From assembly GCA_004297005.1 (NCBI GenBank), contig SCVA01000049.1, forward strand, positions 1 to 59,484: a stretch of 59,484 bases of DNA. Direction: 5' to 3'. The position numbers and the translations under genes are program-made. The notes beneath the pieces were generated by a model. That model was given only the letters and a program-made list of their open reading frames with translations, did no database searches and was not told the origin of the DNA. Numbering within the stretch: the stretch's first letter is position 1; each line of letters starts with the position of its first letter. Source of the stretch: Nevskiaceae bacterium (GTDB lineage Bacteria; Pseudomonadota; Gammaproteobacteria; Nevskiales; Nevskiaceae). This document shows, piece after piece, positions 35,477 through 47,279 of the stretch.

Positions 35477-37636
35477 ATGCTTCTTGCCCATCACGCGGCC
35501 CGCTGGAGCCGCGCCCTGGCGCTGGCCCTGTTCGCACTCGGCACCGGCCTGGGTCAGCCGGCCAGCGCCGAGATCGACAATGCCGCGCTCGCCAACCAGG
35601 CCGACAGCCGCAACTGGGCGGCCTGGGGCAAGAACTTCGACGAGCAGCGTTTCAGCACGCTGGACCAGATCAACAAGCAGAACGTCTCGCGCCTGGGCCT
35701 GGCCTGGTCGCTGGAACTCCCCGATGTCTGGAACGTCTCCAGCCAGCCGCTGGCCATCGACGGCGTTCTCTATTTCGCGGTCGGCTACAGCGTGGTCCAC
35801 GCCGTCGACGCCAAGACCGGCACGCTGCTGTGGAAGTACGACCCCAAGGTCGACAGCAAGAAGATGCGCATGGCCTGGGGCAGCCGAGGGCTGGCCTACT
35901 GGCAGGGCAAGGTCTACACCGGCGTGCAGGACGGCCGGCTGTTCGCGCTCGACGCCAAGACCGGCCAACTGGTCTGGGAGACGCTCACCACCGAGCCGGG
36001 CGACAACCGCTACATCACCGGCGCGCCACGCGTCTTCAATGGGAAAGTGATCATCGGCCACGGCGGCGCCGACTTCGGCCATGTCCGCGGCTATGTCACC
36101 GCCTATGACGCCGAGACCGGCAAAGAGGCCTGGCGTTGGTGGGTGGTGCCGGGCAATCCCGCCGACGGCTTCGAGAACAAGGCGATGGAAGAAGCCGCCA
36201 AGACCTGGAGCGGCGAGTGGTGGAAGTTCGGCGGCGGCGGCACGGTCTGGAACGCCATGACCTACGACCCCGAGTACAACCGCATCTACCTCGGCACCGG
36301 CAACGGCTCGCCCTGGAACGCCAAGCTGCGCAACCCCAAGGGCGGCGACAACCTCTACCTGTGCTCGGTGGTCGCGCTCGACGCCGACACCGGCGAATAC
36401 CTCTGGCACTACCAGACCACGCCGAACGAGACCTGGGACTTCAACTCGACGATGGACATGGTGCTGGCCACCGTCGAGATCGACGGCAAGCCGCGCAAGG
36501 TGCTGATGCACGCGCCCAAGAACGGCTTCTTCTACCTGATCGACCGCGAGACCGGGAAGCTGATCTCGGCCGAGAAGCTGGGCAAGGTCACCTGGGCCGA
36601 GAAGGTGGACATGACTACCGGCCGGCCGGTGGAGAACAAGGGCGTGCGCTACGAAGGTGGCGAGGCGCTGACCTGGCCCGGCTCCGGCGGCCTGCACAAC
36701 TGGCAGCCGATGGCCTACAGCCCGAAGACCGGGCTGGTCTACATCCCGGCGCGCGAGATGGCCGGCTACTACAACGACAAGGAGATCGACCCGCGCACCT
36801 GGCAGATGGACAAGGACGGTCCGCTGGGCATCGCCGGCTTCTTCGACGACGTACCCAAGAACGCCGGCAAGAGCTCGCTCCTGGCCTGGAATCCGCTGAC
36901 CCAGACCAAGGCCTGGGAGCTGCCCACACCCGGCGCCACCGCCGGTGGCGTGATCGTCACCCAGGGCGGCCTGGTGTTCCAGGGCCAGGCCGACGGCAAG
37001 TTCGTCGCCCACGATGCCGACACCGGCGCCGAACTGTGGAGCGCGCCGATGGGCGTCGGCACCCAGGCGCCGCCGCTCACCTACGAGGTGGACGGCAAGC
37101 AGTACGTCAGCGTGCTCGCTGGCTGGGCCGGTGGCCAGATGCTGCTCGGCTCGCTCTCCGCCCAGCACGGCTGGGTCGGCCGCGAGCATCCCCGCCGTCT
37201 GCTCACCTATGTGCTCGACGGTAAGGCGCCAATGCCGGCCTCGGCGGCGCCCAGCGAGGTGAAACCGCTGCACGACCCCAGCTTCGTGATCGATCAGGCG
37301 CTTGCCGCCAAGGGCAAGCCGCTCTACGGCAAGAACTGCACGATCTGCCACGGCACCGGCGTGGTCGCCGGCGGCTATGCGCCGGACCTGCGCGCTTCGC
37401 CGCTGCCGCTCGCCGCGCCGGCCTTCAAGGCCATCGTCCAGGGCGGCGCGCTGGAGGCGCGTGGCATGCCCAAGTTCGACGAGCTGAGCGACGAGCAACT
37501 CGATTCCATCCGCCATTACATCCGCCTGCGCGCCGAGGAGAAGCCGACGCTGTGGTCGCAGGTCAAAGCGATCTGGGGCTTCATCGTGCTGATGGTGAAG
37601 ATGGAGCTACTCAAGCGCGGCTGGATCGACGGCTGA
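35477..37636 (+). CDS. PQQ-dependent quinohemoprotein dehydrogenase (fused cytochrome c)
   Basis: A 719-residue periplasmic dehydrogenase with signal peptide (about residues 1-31). The propeller domain has repeated W-docking motifs (AKTGTLLWKYDP, AKTGQLVWETLT, AETGKEAWRWW), a likely calcium ligand in TTEPGDNR, the Asn in GTGNGSPW and the catalytic Asp in NETWDFNS. A C-terminal cytochrome c domain carries CTICH (C621, C624, H625). This is the type II quinohemoprotein alcohol dehydrogenase layout. The adjacent-cysteine pair normally found near residue 130 is absent: the segment reads KKMRMAWGSRG. The residue two after the catalytic Asp is Asn, so the extra lanthanide-site Asp is missing. The start follows GGAGGGG. 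No PQQ synthesis genes are in the window. Confidence 0.92.
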   Translation: MLLAHHAARWSRALALALFALGTGLGQPASAEIDNAALANQADSRNWAAWGKNFDEQRFSTLDQINKQNVSRLGLAWSLELPDVWNVSSQPLAIDGVLYFAVGYSVVHAVDAKTGTLLWKYDPKVDSKKMRMAWGSRGLAYWQGKVYTGVQDGRLFALDAKTGQLVWETLTTEPGDNRYITGAPRVFNGKVIIGHGGADFGHVRGYVTAYDAETGKEAWRWWVVPGNPADGFENKAMEEAAKTWSGEWWKFGGGGTVWNAMTYDPEYNRIYLGTGNGSPWNAKLRNPKGGDNLYLCSVVALDADTGEYLWHYQTTPNETWDFNSTMDMVLATVEIDGKPRKVLMHAPKNGFFYLIDRETGKLISAEKLGKVTWAEKVDMTTGRPVENKGVRYEGGEALTWPGSGGLHNWQPMAYSPKTGLVYIPAREMAGYYNDKEIDPRTWQMDKDGPLGIAGFFDDVPKNAGKSSLLAWNPLTQTKAWELPTPGATAGGVIVTQGGLVFQGQADGKFVAHDADTGAELWSAPMGVGTQAPPLTYEVDGKQYVSVLAGWAGGQMLLGSLSAQHGWVGREHPRRLLTYVLDGKAPMPASAAPSEVKPLHDPSFVIDQALAAKGKPLYGKNCTICHGTGVVAGGYAPDLRASPLPLAAPAFKAIVQGGALEARGMPKFDELSDEQLDSIRHYIRLRAEEKPTLWSQVKAIWGFIVLMVKMELLKRGWIDG

Positions 37637-37703
37637 ACTAGGGCTGGTCCTGGCGGCGGGGCGGACGCACAATGGGCTCCGCCAGCGCCACCGGAGGGTC
37701 GTC

Positions 37704-37958
37704 ATGCTCCAGCTCCGTCCCAGTTGCGAATGCTGCGACAAGGATCTGCCTCCGGACTCCGAAGAGGCTCGCATCTGCTCCTTCGAGTGCACCTACTGCG
37801 CGGCCTGCGCCGAGGGTTCGCTGGCCGGTATCTGCCCCAACTGCGGTGGCGGCCTGGTGCCCCGGCCGCGACGGCCGGCCCATCTGCTCGCCAAGTATCC
37901 GGCCTCGACCCAGCGGGTCCACAAGCCGGGCGGCTGTCCGACGGCGGCCGCGGCCTGA
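37704..37958 (+). CDS. DUF1272 zinc-ribbon-like protein
   Basis: An 84-residue protein that opens MLQLRPSCECCDKDLPPDSE and continues ICSFECTYCAACAEG and GICPNCGGGLVPRPRRP, the cysteine pattern of DUF1272. The cysteines form likely zinc sites; function is unknown. The final 25 residues are a variable tail. The ATG follows GGAGGGT. It lies between the PQQ dehydrogenase and two universal stress proteins on the same strand. Confidence 0.88.
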   Translation: MLQLRPSCECCDKDLPPDSEEARICSFECTYCAACAEGSLAGICPNCGGGLVPRPRRPAHLLAKYPASTQRVHKPGGCPTAAAA

Positions 37959-38047
37959 ATCATCGGCGACGCCGCTGCTGACCACGATCATCGGCGGTAC
38001 CGTCATTTCCGGGTAGGCTCAGACCGCCCCGTCTTCTGGAGTCCACC

Positions 38048-38503
38048 ATGAGCAGCTATCGCCACATCCTGGTTGCCGTCGAAGCCGATGAGGAGGCCGA
38101 CCGCCTGCTCGCCCGCGCCCACGACCTCGGACGCCTGTTCGGTGCCGAGCTGAGTGTCCTCAATGTCGTCGAGCCCATGCCCATGGATCTCAATGGCGAC
38201 CTCGGGGTAATCCCGATGAACCTCAGCGGCGAGATGCGCGAGCAGGCCCGCAACACCCTGCAACCGCTATGCGCCACCCATGGCCTGGAGCCGGCGCGCC
38301 TGCGCATCGAAGTCGGCCAGATCACCGCCACCATCCTGGCGGTAGCTGAGGAGCTGGGCGCCGACCTGATCGTCCTCGGTCACCATCGCCAGCGTGGCCT
38401 GGCGGCGCTGTTCTCGCACACCGACAAAGGCGTGGTCAGCAAGGCGCACTGCGACGTGCTGGCGGTGGCCTTGAGCCCGGCGCCGACCAGCGCGCGGGCC
38501 TGA
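38048..38503 (+). CDS. Universal stress protein, UspA type
   Basis: A 151-residue single-domain Usp. The first strand and helix are HILVAVEADEEADRLLARAHDLGRLFGAELSVLNVVEPMP, and the end is LIVLGHHRQRGLAALFSHTDKGVV followed by CDVLAVAL. The G-x-x-G...G-S/T ATP-binding motif is not present; GHHR matches the E. coli UspA type, which does not bind ATP. Such proteins rise in stationary phase or low oxygen. It is a close paralogue of the next gene: the stretches RIEVGQIT and RGLAALFSHTDKGVVS are shared. Confidence 0.9.
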   Translation: MSSYRHILVAVEADEEADRLLARAHDLGRLFGAELSVLNVVEPMPMDLNGDLGVIPMNLSGEMREQARNTLQPLCATHGLEPARLRIEVGQITATILAVAEELGADLIVLGHHRQRGLAALFSHTDKGVVSKAHCDVLAVALSPAPTSARA

Positions 38504-38513
38504 TTCCGGTGGG

Positions 38514-38527
38514 TTGACCCAGGTCAA
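38514..38527. promoter_or_regulatory. ANR/FNR-like binding site upstream of the second Usp gene
   Basis: TTGACCCAGGTCAA is a perfect inverted repeat (TTGAC-N4-GTCAA), extended one base each side, close to the ANR/FNR/DNR site TTGAT-N4-ATCAA. Its centre at 38520.5 would place a class II start at 38562, with CAGACT (38550-38555) at the -10 position, 24 bases before the GTG. It suggests induction under low oxygen. No such site precedes the first Usp gene. Confidence 0.6.
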
Positions 38528-38585
38528 CGGCAGGGCCCGGGGAGGGGTCCAGACTCTGGCCACCTTCCAAAGACCGGAGTCTGCC

Positions 38586-39023
38586 GTGAGCATTTATCAA
38601 CACATCCTGGTGGCGGTCGAGGCCGATGACGAGGCCCCTGCGCTGCTGGCCCGCGCCAATCAACTGGCCAAGCAGTTCGGCGCCAGCCTCACCGTGCTCA
38701 ACGTCGTCGAGCCGGTGCTCACCGATTTTTCCGGCGATGTCGGCGTGGTGCCCACCAGCATCACTACCGATCTGGTCGAGGCGGCCCAGAAGCGGCTGCG
38801 CCCGCTGTGCGCTGCCGAAGGCCTGGACGCGGGGCGTCTGCGCATCGAAGTCGGCCAGATCACCAGCACCATCCTGGAGGTCGCTCGACACACCACCGCC
38901 GATCTGATCATCCTGGGCCACCATCGGGTGCGTGGCCTGGCGGCGCTGTTCTCGCACACCGACAAGGGCGTGGTCAGCCGCGCACCTTGTGACGTGCTGG
39001 CGGTAACGCTGAAGTCGGTCTAG
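38586..39023 (+). CDS. Universal stress protein, UspA type (second copy)
   Basis: A 145-residue paralogue of the gene just upstream, aligned over its full length (HILVAVEADDEAPALLARANQLAKQFGASLTVLNVVEPVL...). The glycine-rich ATP motif is again replaced by GHHRVRGLAALFSHTDKG. It starts with GTG behind GGAG at the same distance as in the first copy, so the ribosome-binding leader was duplicated too. Unlike the first copy it has an ANR/FNR-like site upstream, suggesting that the two have different control. No clear terminator follows. Confidence 0.88.
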   Translation: MSIYQHILVAVEADDEAPALLARANQLAKQFGASLTVLNVVEPVLTDFSGDVGVVPTSITTDLVEAAQKRLRPLCAAEGLDAGRLRIEVGQITSTILEVARHTTADLIILGHHRVRGLAALFSHTDKGVVSRAPCDVLAVTLKSV

Positions 39024-39074
39024 CAATTCCTGGTCGGCCCAGCGCCGACGCTGGCCAGGGCCTGTTCGCAGGCC

Positions 39075-41912
<2,838 letters not shown>

Positions 41913-41980
41913 GGACAGGGGGTGCTCAAAAGTTGATCGGCTATTATGCGCGGCCTTCGTCGTCAGGATCGTCTAGCAAC

Positions 41981-43162
41981 ATGAATGCCCTGGAAGTCCG
42001 CGCCACCATCGGCCTCGCGCTGATCTACGCGCTGCGGATGATCGGTATGTTCATGATCCTGCCGGTGTTCGCGCTTTACGCCCACGCCCTGCCGTTGCCG
42101 GCCAGCGATCTGCAGATCGGGCTCGCCATCGGCATCTACGGCCTGGCCCAGGCCGGCCTGCAGATTCCGCTGGGCATCGCCTCCGACCGCTGGGGCCGCA
42201 AGCCGGTGATCGTGCTGGGCCTGGCGGTATTCGCCGCCGGCAGCTTCCTGGCCGGCGCCACCCAGGACATCCATTGGATCATCGCCGGCCGCATCCTGCA
42301 GGGCCTGGGCGCGGTGTCCTCGGCGGTGTCGGCCCTGCTCGCCGACCTCACCCGTGACCAGGTACGCACCACCGCCATGGCCATCCTCGGCGCCGGCATG
42401 GGCCTGGCGTTTCTCGGCGCCCTGGTCGCCGGGCCGGTGGTGGCCGGGCATATCGGCGTCGACGGCATCTTCCGGCTCACCGGCCTGCTCGCTCTGGGCG
42501 GCATCCCGGTGGTGCTCTGGCTGGTGCCGACCGCGACCCTGCCCAAGGTCAGCAATGCCGGCGTCTGGTCGGTGCTGCACGACACTCAACTGCTGCGCCT
42601 GGACGGCGGCATCCTGCTGCTGCACGCCCTGCTCACCGGCCTGTTCGTCGCCGCGCCCTTCGCCATCGTCGAAACCCTGGGCCTGCCTTCGGAAGCGCAC
42701 TGGAAGCTCTACCTGCCGGTGCTGCTGCTGTCGCTGCTGCCGGTATTCCCGCTGGTGCGCCGCGCCGAGCGCAGCCACGCCACCCGCGGCCTGTTCCTCA
42801 CCGCCATCATCGGTCTGGCCCTGGCACTACCGCTGCTGGCGCTGGGCTACCGCCAGCCGGCGGTGCTGGTCGGCGCGCTGACGCTGTTCTTCGTCGCCTT
42901 CAACACCCTGGAAGGTCTGCTGCCCTCGCTGATCAGCCGGCGCGCGCCCGCCAACCAGCGCGGCGCGGCGCTGGGCGTCTACGGCAGCGCCCAGTTTTTG
43001 GGGCCGATGCTTGGTGGCGCCCTGCTGGGTGGGGTGAAGGGCCATTGGGGCCTGTCAGCCGCCTTCGCGGCGGCGGCCGTGCTGCCGCTGATCTGGCTAT
43101 CATTCGCCACTGGCCTGCGCGCACCGCCTGCGGCAGCGGCGGCGGCCCCCACTCACGATTAA
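41981..43162 (+). CDS. MFS transporter (YajR-like, uvrA-ssb neighbour)
   Basis: A 393-residue transporter with 12 predicted spans. It opens [33 protein letters not shown] and has [27 protein letters not shown] (motif A) and [15 protein letters not shown]. This is the MFS protein usually found between uvrA and ssb in gammaproteobacteria; it resembles YajR but lacks a C-terminal extra domain, ending in an Ala-rich tail. Substrate unknown. ssb follows after 14 bases, so the two are probably co-transcribed. Confidence 0.9.
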   Translation: MNALEVRATIGLALIYALRMIGMFMILPVFALYAHALPLPASDLQIGLAIGIYGLAQAGLQIPLGIASDRWGRKPVIVLGLAVFAAGSFLAGATQDIHWIIAGRILQGLGAVSSAVSALLADLTRDQVRTTAMAILGAGMGLAFLGALVAGPVVAGHIGVDGIFRLTGLLALGGIPVVLWLVPTATLPKVSNAGVWSVLHDTQLLRLDGGILLLHALLTGLFVAAPFAIVETLGLPSEAHWKLYLPVLLLSLLPVFPLVRRAERSHATRGLFLTAIIGLALALPLLALGYRQPAVLVGALTLFFVAFNTLEGLLPSLISRRAPANQRGAALGVYGSAQFLGPMLGGALLGGVKGHWGLSAAFAAAAVLPLIWLSFATGLRAPPAAAAAAPTHD

Positions 43163-43176
43163 TCAAGGACAGGCTC

Positions 43177-43680
43177 ATGGCCCGTGGCGTAAACAAAGTC
43201 ATCCTCATCGGCAACCTCGGCAAAGACCCCGAGGTGCGCTACCTGCCTTCCGGCGGCGCGGTCACCAATGTCACCATCGCCACTTCCGAAAGTTGGACCG
43301 ACAAGGCCACCAACGAGAAGAAGGAAAAGACCGAGTGGCACAACGTGGTGTTCTTCAACAAGCTGGCGGAAATCGCCGGCCAGTACCTGAAGAAGGGCGC
43401 CAAGGTCTACGTCGAAGGCAGCCTGCGCACCCGCAAGTGGGAAAAGGACGGCATCGACCGCTACACCACCGAGATCGTGGTCAGCGACATGCAGATGCTC
43501 GACGGCCGTGGCGGTGAGGGCGGTGGCGCCGGAGCCGGTGGTGGCGGCGGCGGCTACGCCCGCAGCTCCGGTTACGACCAGCCGCCGGCGCGCAGCAGCG
43601 CCCCGGCCCGTCCGGCGGCACCCGCCCCGGCGCCGATGCCGGAGCACGGCGGCTTCGACGACGACGACATTCCGTTCTGA
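43177..43680 (+). CDS. ssb: Single-stranded DNA-binding protein
   Basis: A 167-residue SSB with an N-terminal OB fold ([26 protein letters not shown], then [23 protein letters not shown]), a Gly/Pro/Ala-rich flexible linker of about 40 residues and the acidic tip DDDDIPF, which recruits repair and replication partners. All the parts needed for a tetrameric SSB are present. The ribosome site AAGGAC lies 8 bases before the ATG. A hairpin follows about 30 bases after the stop. Confidence 0.98.
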   Translation: MARGVNKVILIGNLGKDPEVRYLPSGGAVTNVTIATSESWTDKATNEKKEKTEWHNVVFFNKLAEIAGQYLKKGAKVYVEGSLRTRKWEKDGIDRYTTEIVVSDMQMLDGRGGEGGGAGAGGGGGGYARSSGYDQPPARSSAPARPAAPAPAPMPEHGGFDDDDIPF

Positions 43681-43709
43681 GTCCCGTGGAGGCGAGAGCC
43701 TGTCACCCC

Positions 43710-43736
43710 AATCAGCCCCGGTCTCCGGGGCTGATT
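43710..43736. terminator. Terminator hairpin after ssb (possibly bidirectional)
   Basis: AATCAGCCCCGG-TCT-CCGGGGCTGATT is a perfect 12-bp stem followed by TCGTT. Because the stem ends are AT-rich on both sides and the next gene converges, it may serve both strands. Confidence 0.75.
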
Positions 43737-43762
43737 TCGTTGAGCCCGGCGACGCGGCGATC

Positions 43763-44164
43763 TCAGGAACTGGCGCGACCTTGATCGGCGCTGCGACGTC
43801 TGGGAGGAGGCTGAATCCCGCTCACCGGACGACCGCCCCGCAGCCGCCGCCGGGCGCGCTCCAGGGTGCGCTGAACCAGCAGCCTTTCCACCAGCCCATC
43901 CAGCCCGCCGAGAGCCCTGCCCATCAGCTCGGCGCCGACGCTGCTGACTTCCAGTTCCGAATCCAGACCCAGCGGCTGGCCGCTGAGCACGCCGGCATCG
44001 AGCATCTCCCGCAGGGCCAGCGCCAGATCGACCTCGCGCAGGCCGGTGGACTTCCAGGCCTCGGCGAAGTCGCGAATCCGCAGACGCGCTCCCGGCCAGT
44101 CGATACGGTAGTCCCGGCAAATCTGCATGACCGCATACTCGCGGACGGTGGTCGAGATGTTCAT
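43763..44164 (-). CDS. Small protein of unknown function, possible winged-helix fold
   Basis: A 133-residue protein I cannot assign. It starts MNISTTVREYAVMQICRDYR behind AGGAGG at seven bases, a strong site that makes the gene credible. The middle (LRIRDFAEAWKSTGLREVDLALALREMLDAGVL, then SELEVSSVGAELMGRAL) has the helix-helix-wing rhythm of a winged helix. The last 40 residues are Arg-rich, with RRRLRGGRP and PPPRRRS. DNA or RNA binding is therefore possible but only inferred. It converges on ssb and is divergent from the quinone oxidoreductase across 188 bases. Confidence 0.7.
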   Translation of the reverse strand: MNISTTVREYAVMQICRDYRIDWPGARLRIRDFAEAWKSTGLREVDLALALREMLDAGVLSGQPLGLDSELEVSSVGAELMGRALGGLDGLVERLLVQRTLERARRRLRGGRPVSGIQPPPRRRSADQGRASS

Positions 44165-44287
44165 GGCGAGCCTCCTGCCCGCGGTCCAGTCGTGCTTATA
44201 GCCTCCCTTTGCAGCCAGGAGGCGATGCGGGCAGTGGACAAGACTGCTCAGTCCCGACCGGCGGTGGTCTCCGACCGGCTCACCGGA

Positions 44288-44311
44288 GCCGGCCATTGGG
44301 TTTTGGCCGGC
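44288..44311. other. Hairpin in the gap before the quinone oxidoreductase
   Basis: GCCGGCC-N10-GGCCGGC is a perfect 7-bp inverted repeat about 40 bases before the oxidoreductase start, in a 188-base gap with no other clear signal. It may be an operator or leader structure. Confidence 0.3.
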
Positions 44312-44352
44312 AATCGGCGAGCATGGCGGCCCGCCGTCGCCACAGCCCTCCC

Positions 44353-45327
44353 ATGAAAGCCATCGTCTGCACGCAACTCGGCGGCCCCGAGCTGCTGGAA
44401 CTGCAAGAGCGCCCCTCGCCCGCCCTGCGCCCGCGCGAGCTGCGCGTGGCGGTGAAGAGCGCGGGCGTGAACTTTCCCGACTCGCTGCAGATCGCCGGCA
44501 AGTACCAGATGAAGCTGGAGCCGCCGTTCACGCCCGGCGCGGAAGTCGCTGGCGTGGTCACCGAGGTGGGCAGCGCAGTGAGTCAGTACAGAGTCGGCGA
44601 CGCCGTCGCCGCCTTCGTGCCCAGCGGCGGCTATGCCGAGGAGTGCGTGCTCAGCGCCGATGCCGCCCTGCCGCTACCGGCGCAGCTCAACCCGGCCGAG
44701 GCGGGCGGTTTTCCGCTGGTCTACGGCACCACCCTGCACGCCCTGAAGCAGCGCGGCCAGCTCAAGCCCGGCGAGACCCTGCTGGTGCTGGGCGCGGCCG
44801 GCGGCGTCGGTCTGGCGGCGGTGCAGCTGGGCAAGCTGATGGGGGCCAAGGTGATCGCCGCCGCCTCCAGCGCCGAGAAGCTGGCACTGTGCAAGGCGCA
44901 GGGCGCCGACGCGCTGATCGACTACTCGAAGGAATCGCTGAAAGACGCGATCAAGACCCTGACCAAGGGTCAGGGCGCGGACGTCATCTACGACCCGGTG
45001 GGCGGTGCGCTGGGTGAGGAATGCCTCTCCTGCATCGCCTGGAACGGCCGCTATCTGGTGATCGGCTTTGCCTCCGGCCCCATCCCCAACCTCGCCGCCA
45101 ACCGCCTGCTGCTCAAGGGCGCTTCGGCGGTGGGCGTGTTCTGGGGCGCCTTCGCGGTACGCGAGCCGGCGGTCAACCTCGCCAACTTCCAGCAGCTGTT
45201 CGCCTGGATCGAGGCGGGCCAGCTCCAGCCCTATATCTCCGCCCGCTACCCCCTGGCCGAAGCCGGCCGCGCGCTCCGTGACATGATGGACCGCAAAGTG
45301 ACCGGCAAGATTGTCCTCATCCCCTAG
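44353..45327 (+). CDS. NADPH:quinone oxidoreductase (zeta-crystallin type, MDR superfamily)
   Basis: A 324-residue zinc-free medium-chain reductase. N-terminal catalytic part with SAGVNFPDSLQIAGKYQ and PGAEVAGVVTEVGS; nucleotide fold with GAAGGVGLAAVQLGKLMGA, then DVIYDPVGG and a closing KVTGKIVLIP. These are the marks of quinone oxidoreductase family enzymes, which reduce quinones or related enones using NADPH. No structural zinc cysteines are seen. The next gene begins 22 bases after its stop. Confidence 0.92.
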   Translation: MKAIVCTQLGGPELLELQERPSPALRPRELRVAVKSAGVNFPDSLQIAGKYQMKLEPPFTPGAEVAGVVTEVGSAVSQYRVGDAVAAFVPSGGYAEECVLSADAALPLPAQLNPAEAGGFPLVYGTTLHALKQRGQLKPGETLLVLGAAGGVGLAAVQLGKLMGAKVIAAASSAEKLALCKAQGADALIDYSKESLKDAIKTLTKGQGADVIYDPVGGALGEECLSCIAWNGRYLVIGFASGPIPNLAANRLLLKGASAVGVFWGAFAVREPAVNLANFQQLFAWIEAGQLQPYISARYPLAEAGRALRDMMDRKVTGKIVLIP

Positions 45328-45349
45328 TCAATGAAGATTCGAAGCACGG

Positions 45350-45781
45350 ATGTTTGATCGCATACTCGTCATCTGTACCGGCAATATCTGCCGCAGCCCC
45401 ATCGCCGAAGGCCTGCTCAAGGCCCGCTTACCTGGCAAGCAGATCTGGTCGGCCGGCACCATGGCCATGATCGGCCACGGCGCCGACCCCTACTCGGTGG
45501 AGGTCAGCGCCGAACACGGTCTGGACATCGCCGCCCACCGCGCCCAGCAGCTCACCCTGCCCATGCTCCAGAACGCCGACCTCGTGCTCACGCTCGACGG
45601 CTCGCACAGCGCCTGGATCAACGGCCGCTACCCGCAGTTTCGCGGCAAGGTCCACAAGCTCGGCAAGTGGCGCAAGGACGAAGACGTGCCCGACCCCTAC
45701 CGGCAGCCGCGCGAGGACTTCATAGCCGCCTACCAGCAGATGGAAGCGCACGTCGGCGACTGGCTTTCCAAGCTCAAATAA
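45350..45781 (+). CDS. Low-molecular-weight protein-tyrosine phosphatase
   Basis: A 143-residue phosphatase with the P-loop VICTGNICRSP (C9-x5-R15) and the general acid in VPDPYRQP near residue 115, both in the correct places. It resembles Wzb/Etp/Ptp enzymes that remove phosphate from tyrosine autokinases controlling capsule export. No capsule or autokinase gene lies nearby, so the partner is elsewhere or different. miaB follows after 75 bases with its own promoter-like sequence. Confidence 0.93.
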   Translation: MFDRILVICTGNICRSPIAEGLLKARLPGKQIWSAGTMAMIGHGADPYSVEVSAEHGLDIAAHRAQQLTLPMLQNADLVLTLDGSHSAWINGRYPQFRGKVHKLGKWRKDEDVPDPYRQPREDFIAAYQQMEAHVGDWLSKLK

Positions 45782-45806
45782 TCGCCAGGCCAGGCCGCGC
45801 GCGGCC

Positions 45807-45812
45807 TATAAT
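45807..45812 (+). promoter_or_regulatory. -10 box of a probable miaB promoter
   Basis: A perfect TATAAT lies 44 bases before the miaB start in an otherwise GC-rich gap. No good -35 hexamer is visible 16-18 bases upstream. Confidence 0.4.
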
Positions 45813-45856
45813 CGCGCCCCATTTCACAGCCCCGGCTTATCCGCCGCCCCGCTGCC

Positions 45857-47236
45857 ATGAGCAATAACGAAACTCCCGCCACGCCCGCGGAGAGCCCGGC
45901 GTCGCCGAAGCTCTACCTGATTTCCTGGGGCTGCCAGATGAACGAGTACGACTCGTCCAAGATGGCCGACGTGCTGGCGCAGTCGCACGGCTACAGCCGC
46001 ACCCAGAACCCCGAGGAAGCCGACCTCCTGCTGCTCAACACCTGTTCGGTGCGCGAGAAGGCGCAGGAGAAGGTATTCAGCGAGCTGGGCCGCTGGAAGG
46101 AATGGAAGGCCGCCAACCCCAAGCGCGTGATCGGCGTCGGCGGCTGCGTGGCCTCGCAGGAAGGCGAGGCCTTGAGCGCCCGCGCCGGCGTGGTCGACAT
46201 GGTGTTCGGCCCGCAGACCCTGCACCGCCTGCCGGAGCTGCTGGAACAGACCCGCCGCACGCAGAAGCCGGCGGTGGACGTGCGCTTTCCCGAGATCGAG
46301 AAGTTCGACCACCTGCCGGCGCCGCGCGCCGAGGGCCCGACCGCCTTCGTCTCGATCATGGAAGGCTGCTCGAAGTACTGCAGCTTCTGCATCGTGCCCT
46401 ACACCCGCGGACCGGAAGTCAGCCGGCCGCTGGACGACGTGCTGGTGGAATGCGCGCGGCTGGCCGAGCAGGGCGTGCGCGAGATCAACCTCCTGGGCCA
46501 GAACGTCAACGCCTACCAGGGCCGCATGGGCGAGTCCGGCGAGTTCTGCGACCTGGCGCTGCTGATCCACTACGTCGCCCGCATCCCCGGCATAGCCCGC
46601 ATCCACTACACCACCAGCCACCCGGCGGAGTTCAGCGAGGCGCTGATCGCCGCCTATGCCGAAGAGCCCAAGCTGGCCAGCTACCTGCACCTGCCGGTGC
46701 AGAGCGGCAGCGACCGCATCCTCGCCGCCATGAAGCGCGGCTACACGCGCCATCAGTACCTCGACAAGATCGCCCGGGTGCGCCAGGCGCGGCCGGGGCT
46801 GTCGATCTCCACCGACATCATCGTCGGCTTTCCCAGCGAGTCCGAGGACGACTTCGCGGCGACGCTGGACGCGGTGGAACAGGCCGGCTTCGATGCCGCG
46901 TATTCCTTTCTCTACTCGCCGCGCCCGGGCACGCCCGCCGCGAATCTGCGCGACAACGTGCCGGTGGAGCTGAAGGAGCGGCGCCTGGCCCTGTTGCAGG
47001 CGCGCATCAAGCAGCGCAGCGACGCCTTCCAGCAGGCCCTGGTCGGCAGCACCCAGCCGGTGCTGGTGGAGCGCGTCTCGCGCAAGAACACCAGCCAGAT
47101 GGCCGGACGTACGCCGCAGAACCGCACGGTGAACTTCGACGCGCCGGCGGAGCTGGTCGGCCAGTTCGTCGAAGTGGAGATCACCGAGGCGATGCCCAAC
47201 TCCCTGCGCGGCCGTCTGCTCCAGACCACCGCCTAG
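45857..47236 (+). CDS. miaB: tRNA-2-methylthio-N6-dimethylallyladenosine synthase MiaB
   Basis: A radical-SAM methylthiotransferase that modifies A37 of tRNAs reading UNN codons; 459 residues. The three N-terminal cluster cysteines are in [18 protein letters not shown] and GGCVASQ. The radical-SAM motif is [16 protein letters not shown] (C-x3-C-x2-C). The C-terminal TRAM domain includes [13 protein letters not shown] and [12 protein letters not shown]. In many gammaproteobacteria phoH and ybeY follow directly; here 6.5 kb of signalling genes intervene. Confidence 0.98.
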   Translation: MSNNETPATPAESPASPKLYLISWGCQMNEYDSSKMADVLAQSHGYSRTQNPEEADLLLLNTCSVREKAQEKVFSELGRWKEWKAANPKRVIGVGGCVASQEGEALSARAGVVDMVFGPQTLHRLPELLEQTRRTQKPAVDVRFPEIEKFDHLPAPRAEGPTAFVSIMEGCSKYCSFCIVPYTRGPEVSRPLDDVLVECARLAEQGVREINLLGQNVNAYQGRMGESGEFCDLALLIHYVARIPGIARIHYTTSHPAEFSEALIAAYAEEPKLASYLHLPVQSGSDRILAAMKRGYTRHQYLDKIARVRQARPGLSISTDIIVGFPSESEDDFAATLDAVEQAGFDAAYSFLYSPRPGTPAANLRDNVPVELKERRLALLQARIKQRSDAFQQALVGSTQPVLVERVSRKNTSQMAGRTPQNRTVNFDAPAELVGQFVEVEITEAMPNSLRGRLLQTTA

Positions 47237-47279
47237 CTCCAAGCCACTGATGGCCCGACTGGCGTTCGTCTAGGTTGGG

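Noticed and set aside
35378..37516. A 712-codon antisense frame opposite the PQQ dehydrogenase
   Set aside because: Same reason: low-complexity translation, no ribosome site, and a clear gene on the other strand.
41913..41980. LexA (SOS) box between uvrA and the MFS gene
   Set aside because: No CTG-N10-CAG palindrome of the expected form was seen in the 68 bases.
45350..45781. Capsule or exopolysaccharide control locus around the tyrosine phosphatase
   Set aside because: The phosphatase is real, but no autokinase, exporter or glycosyltransferase gene is nearby.
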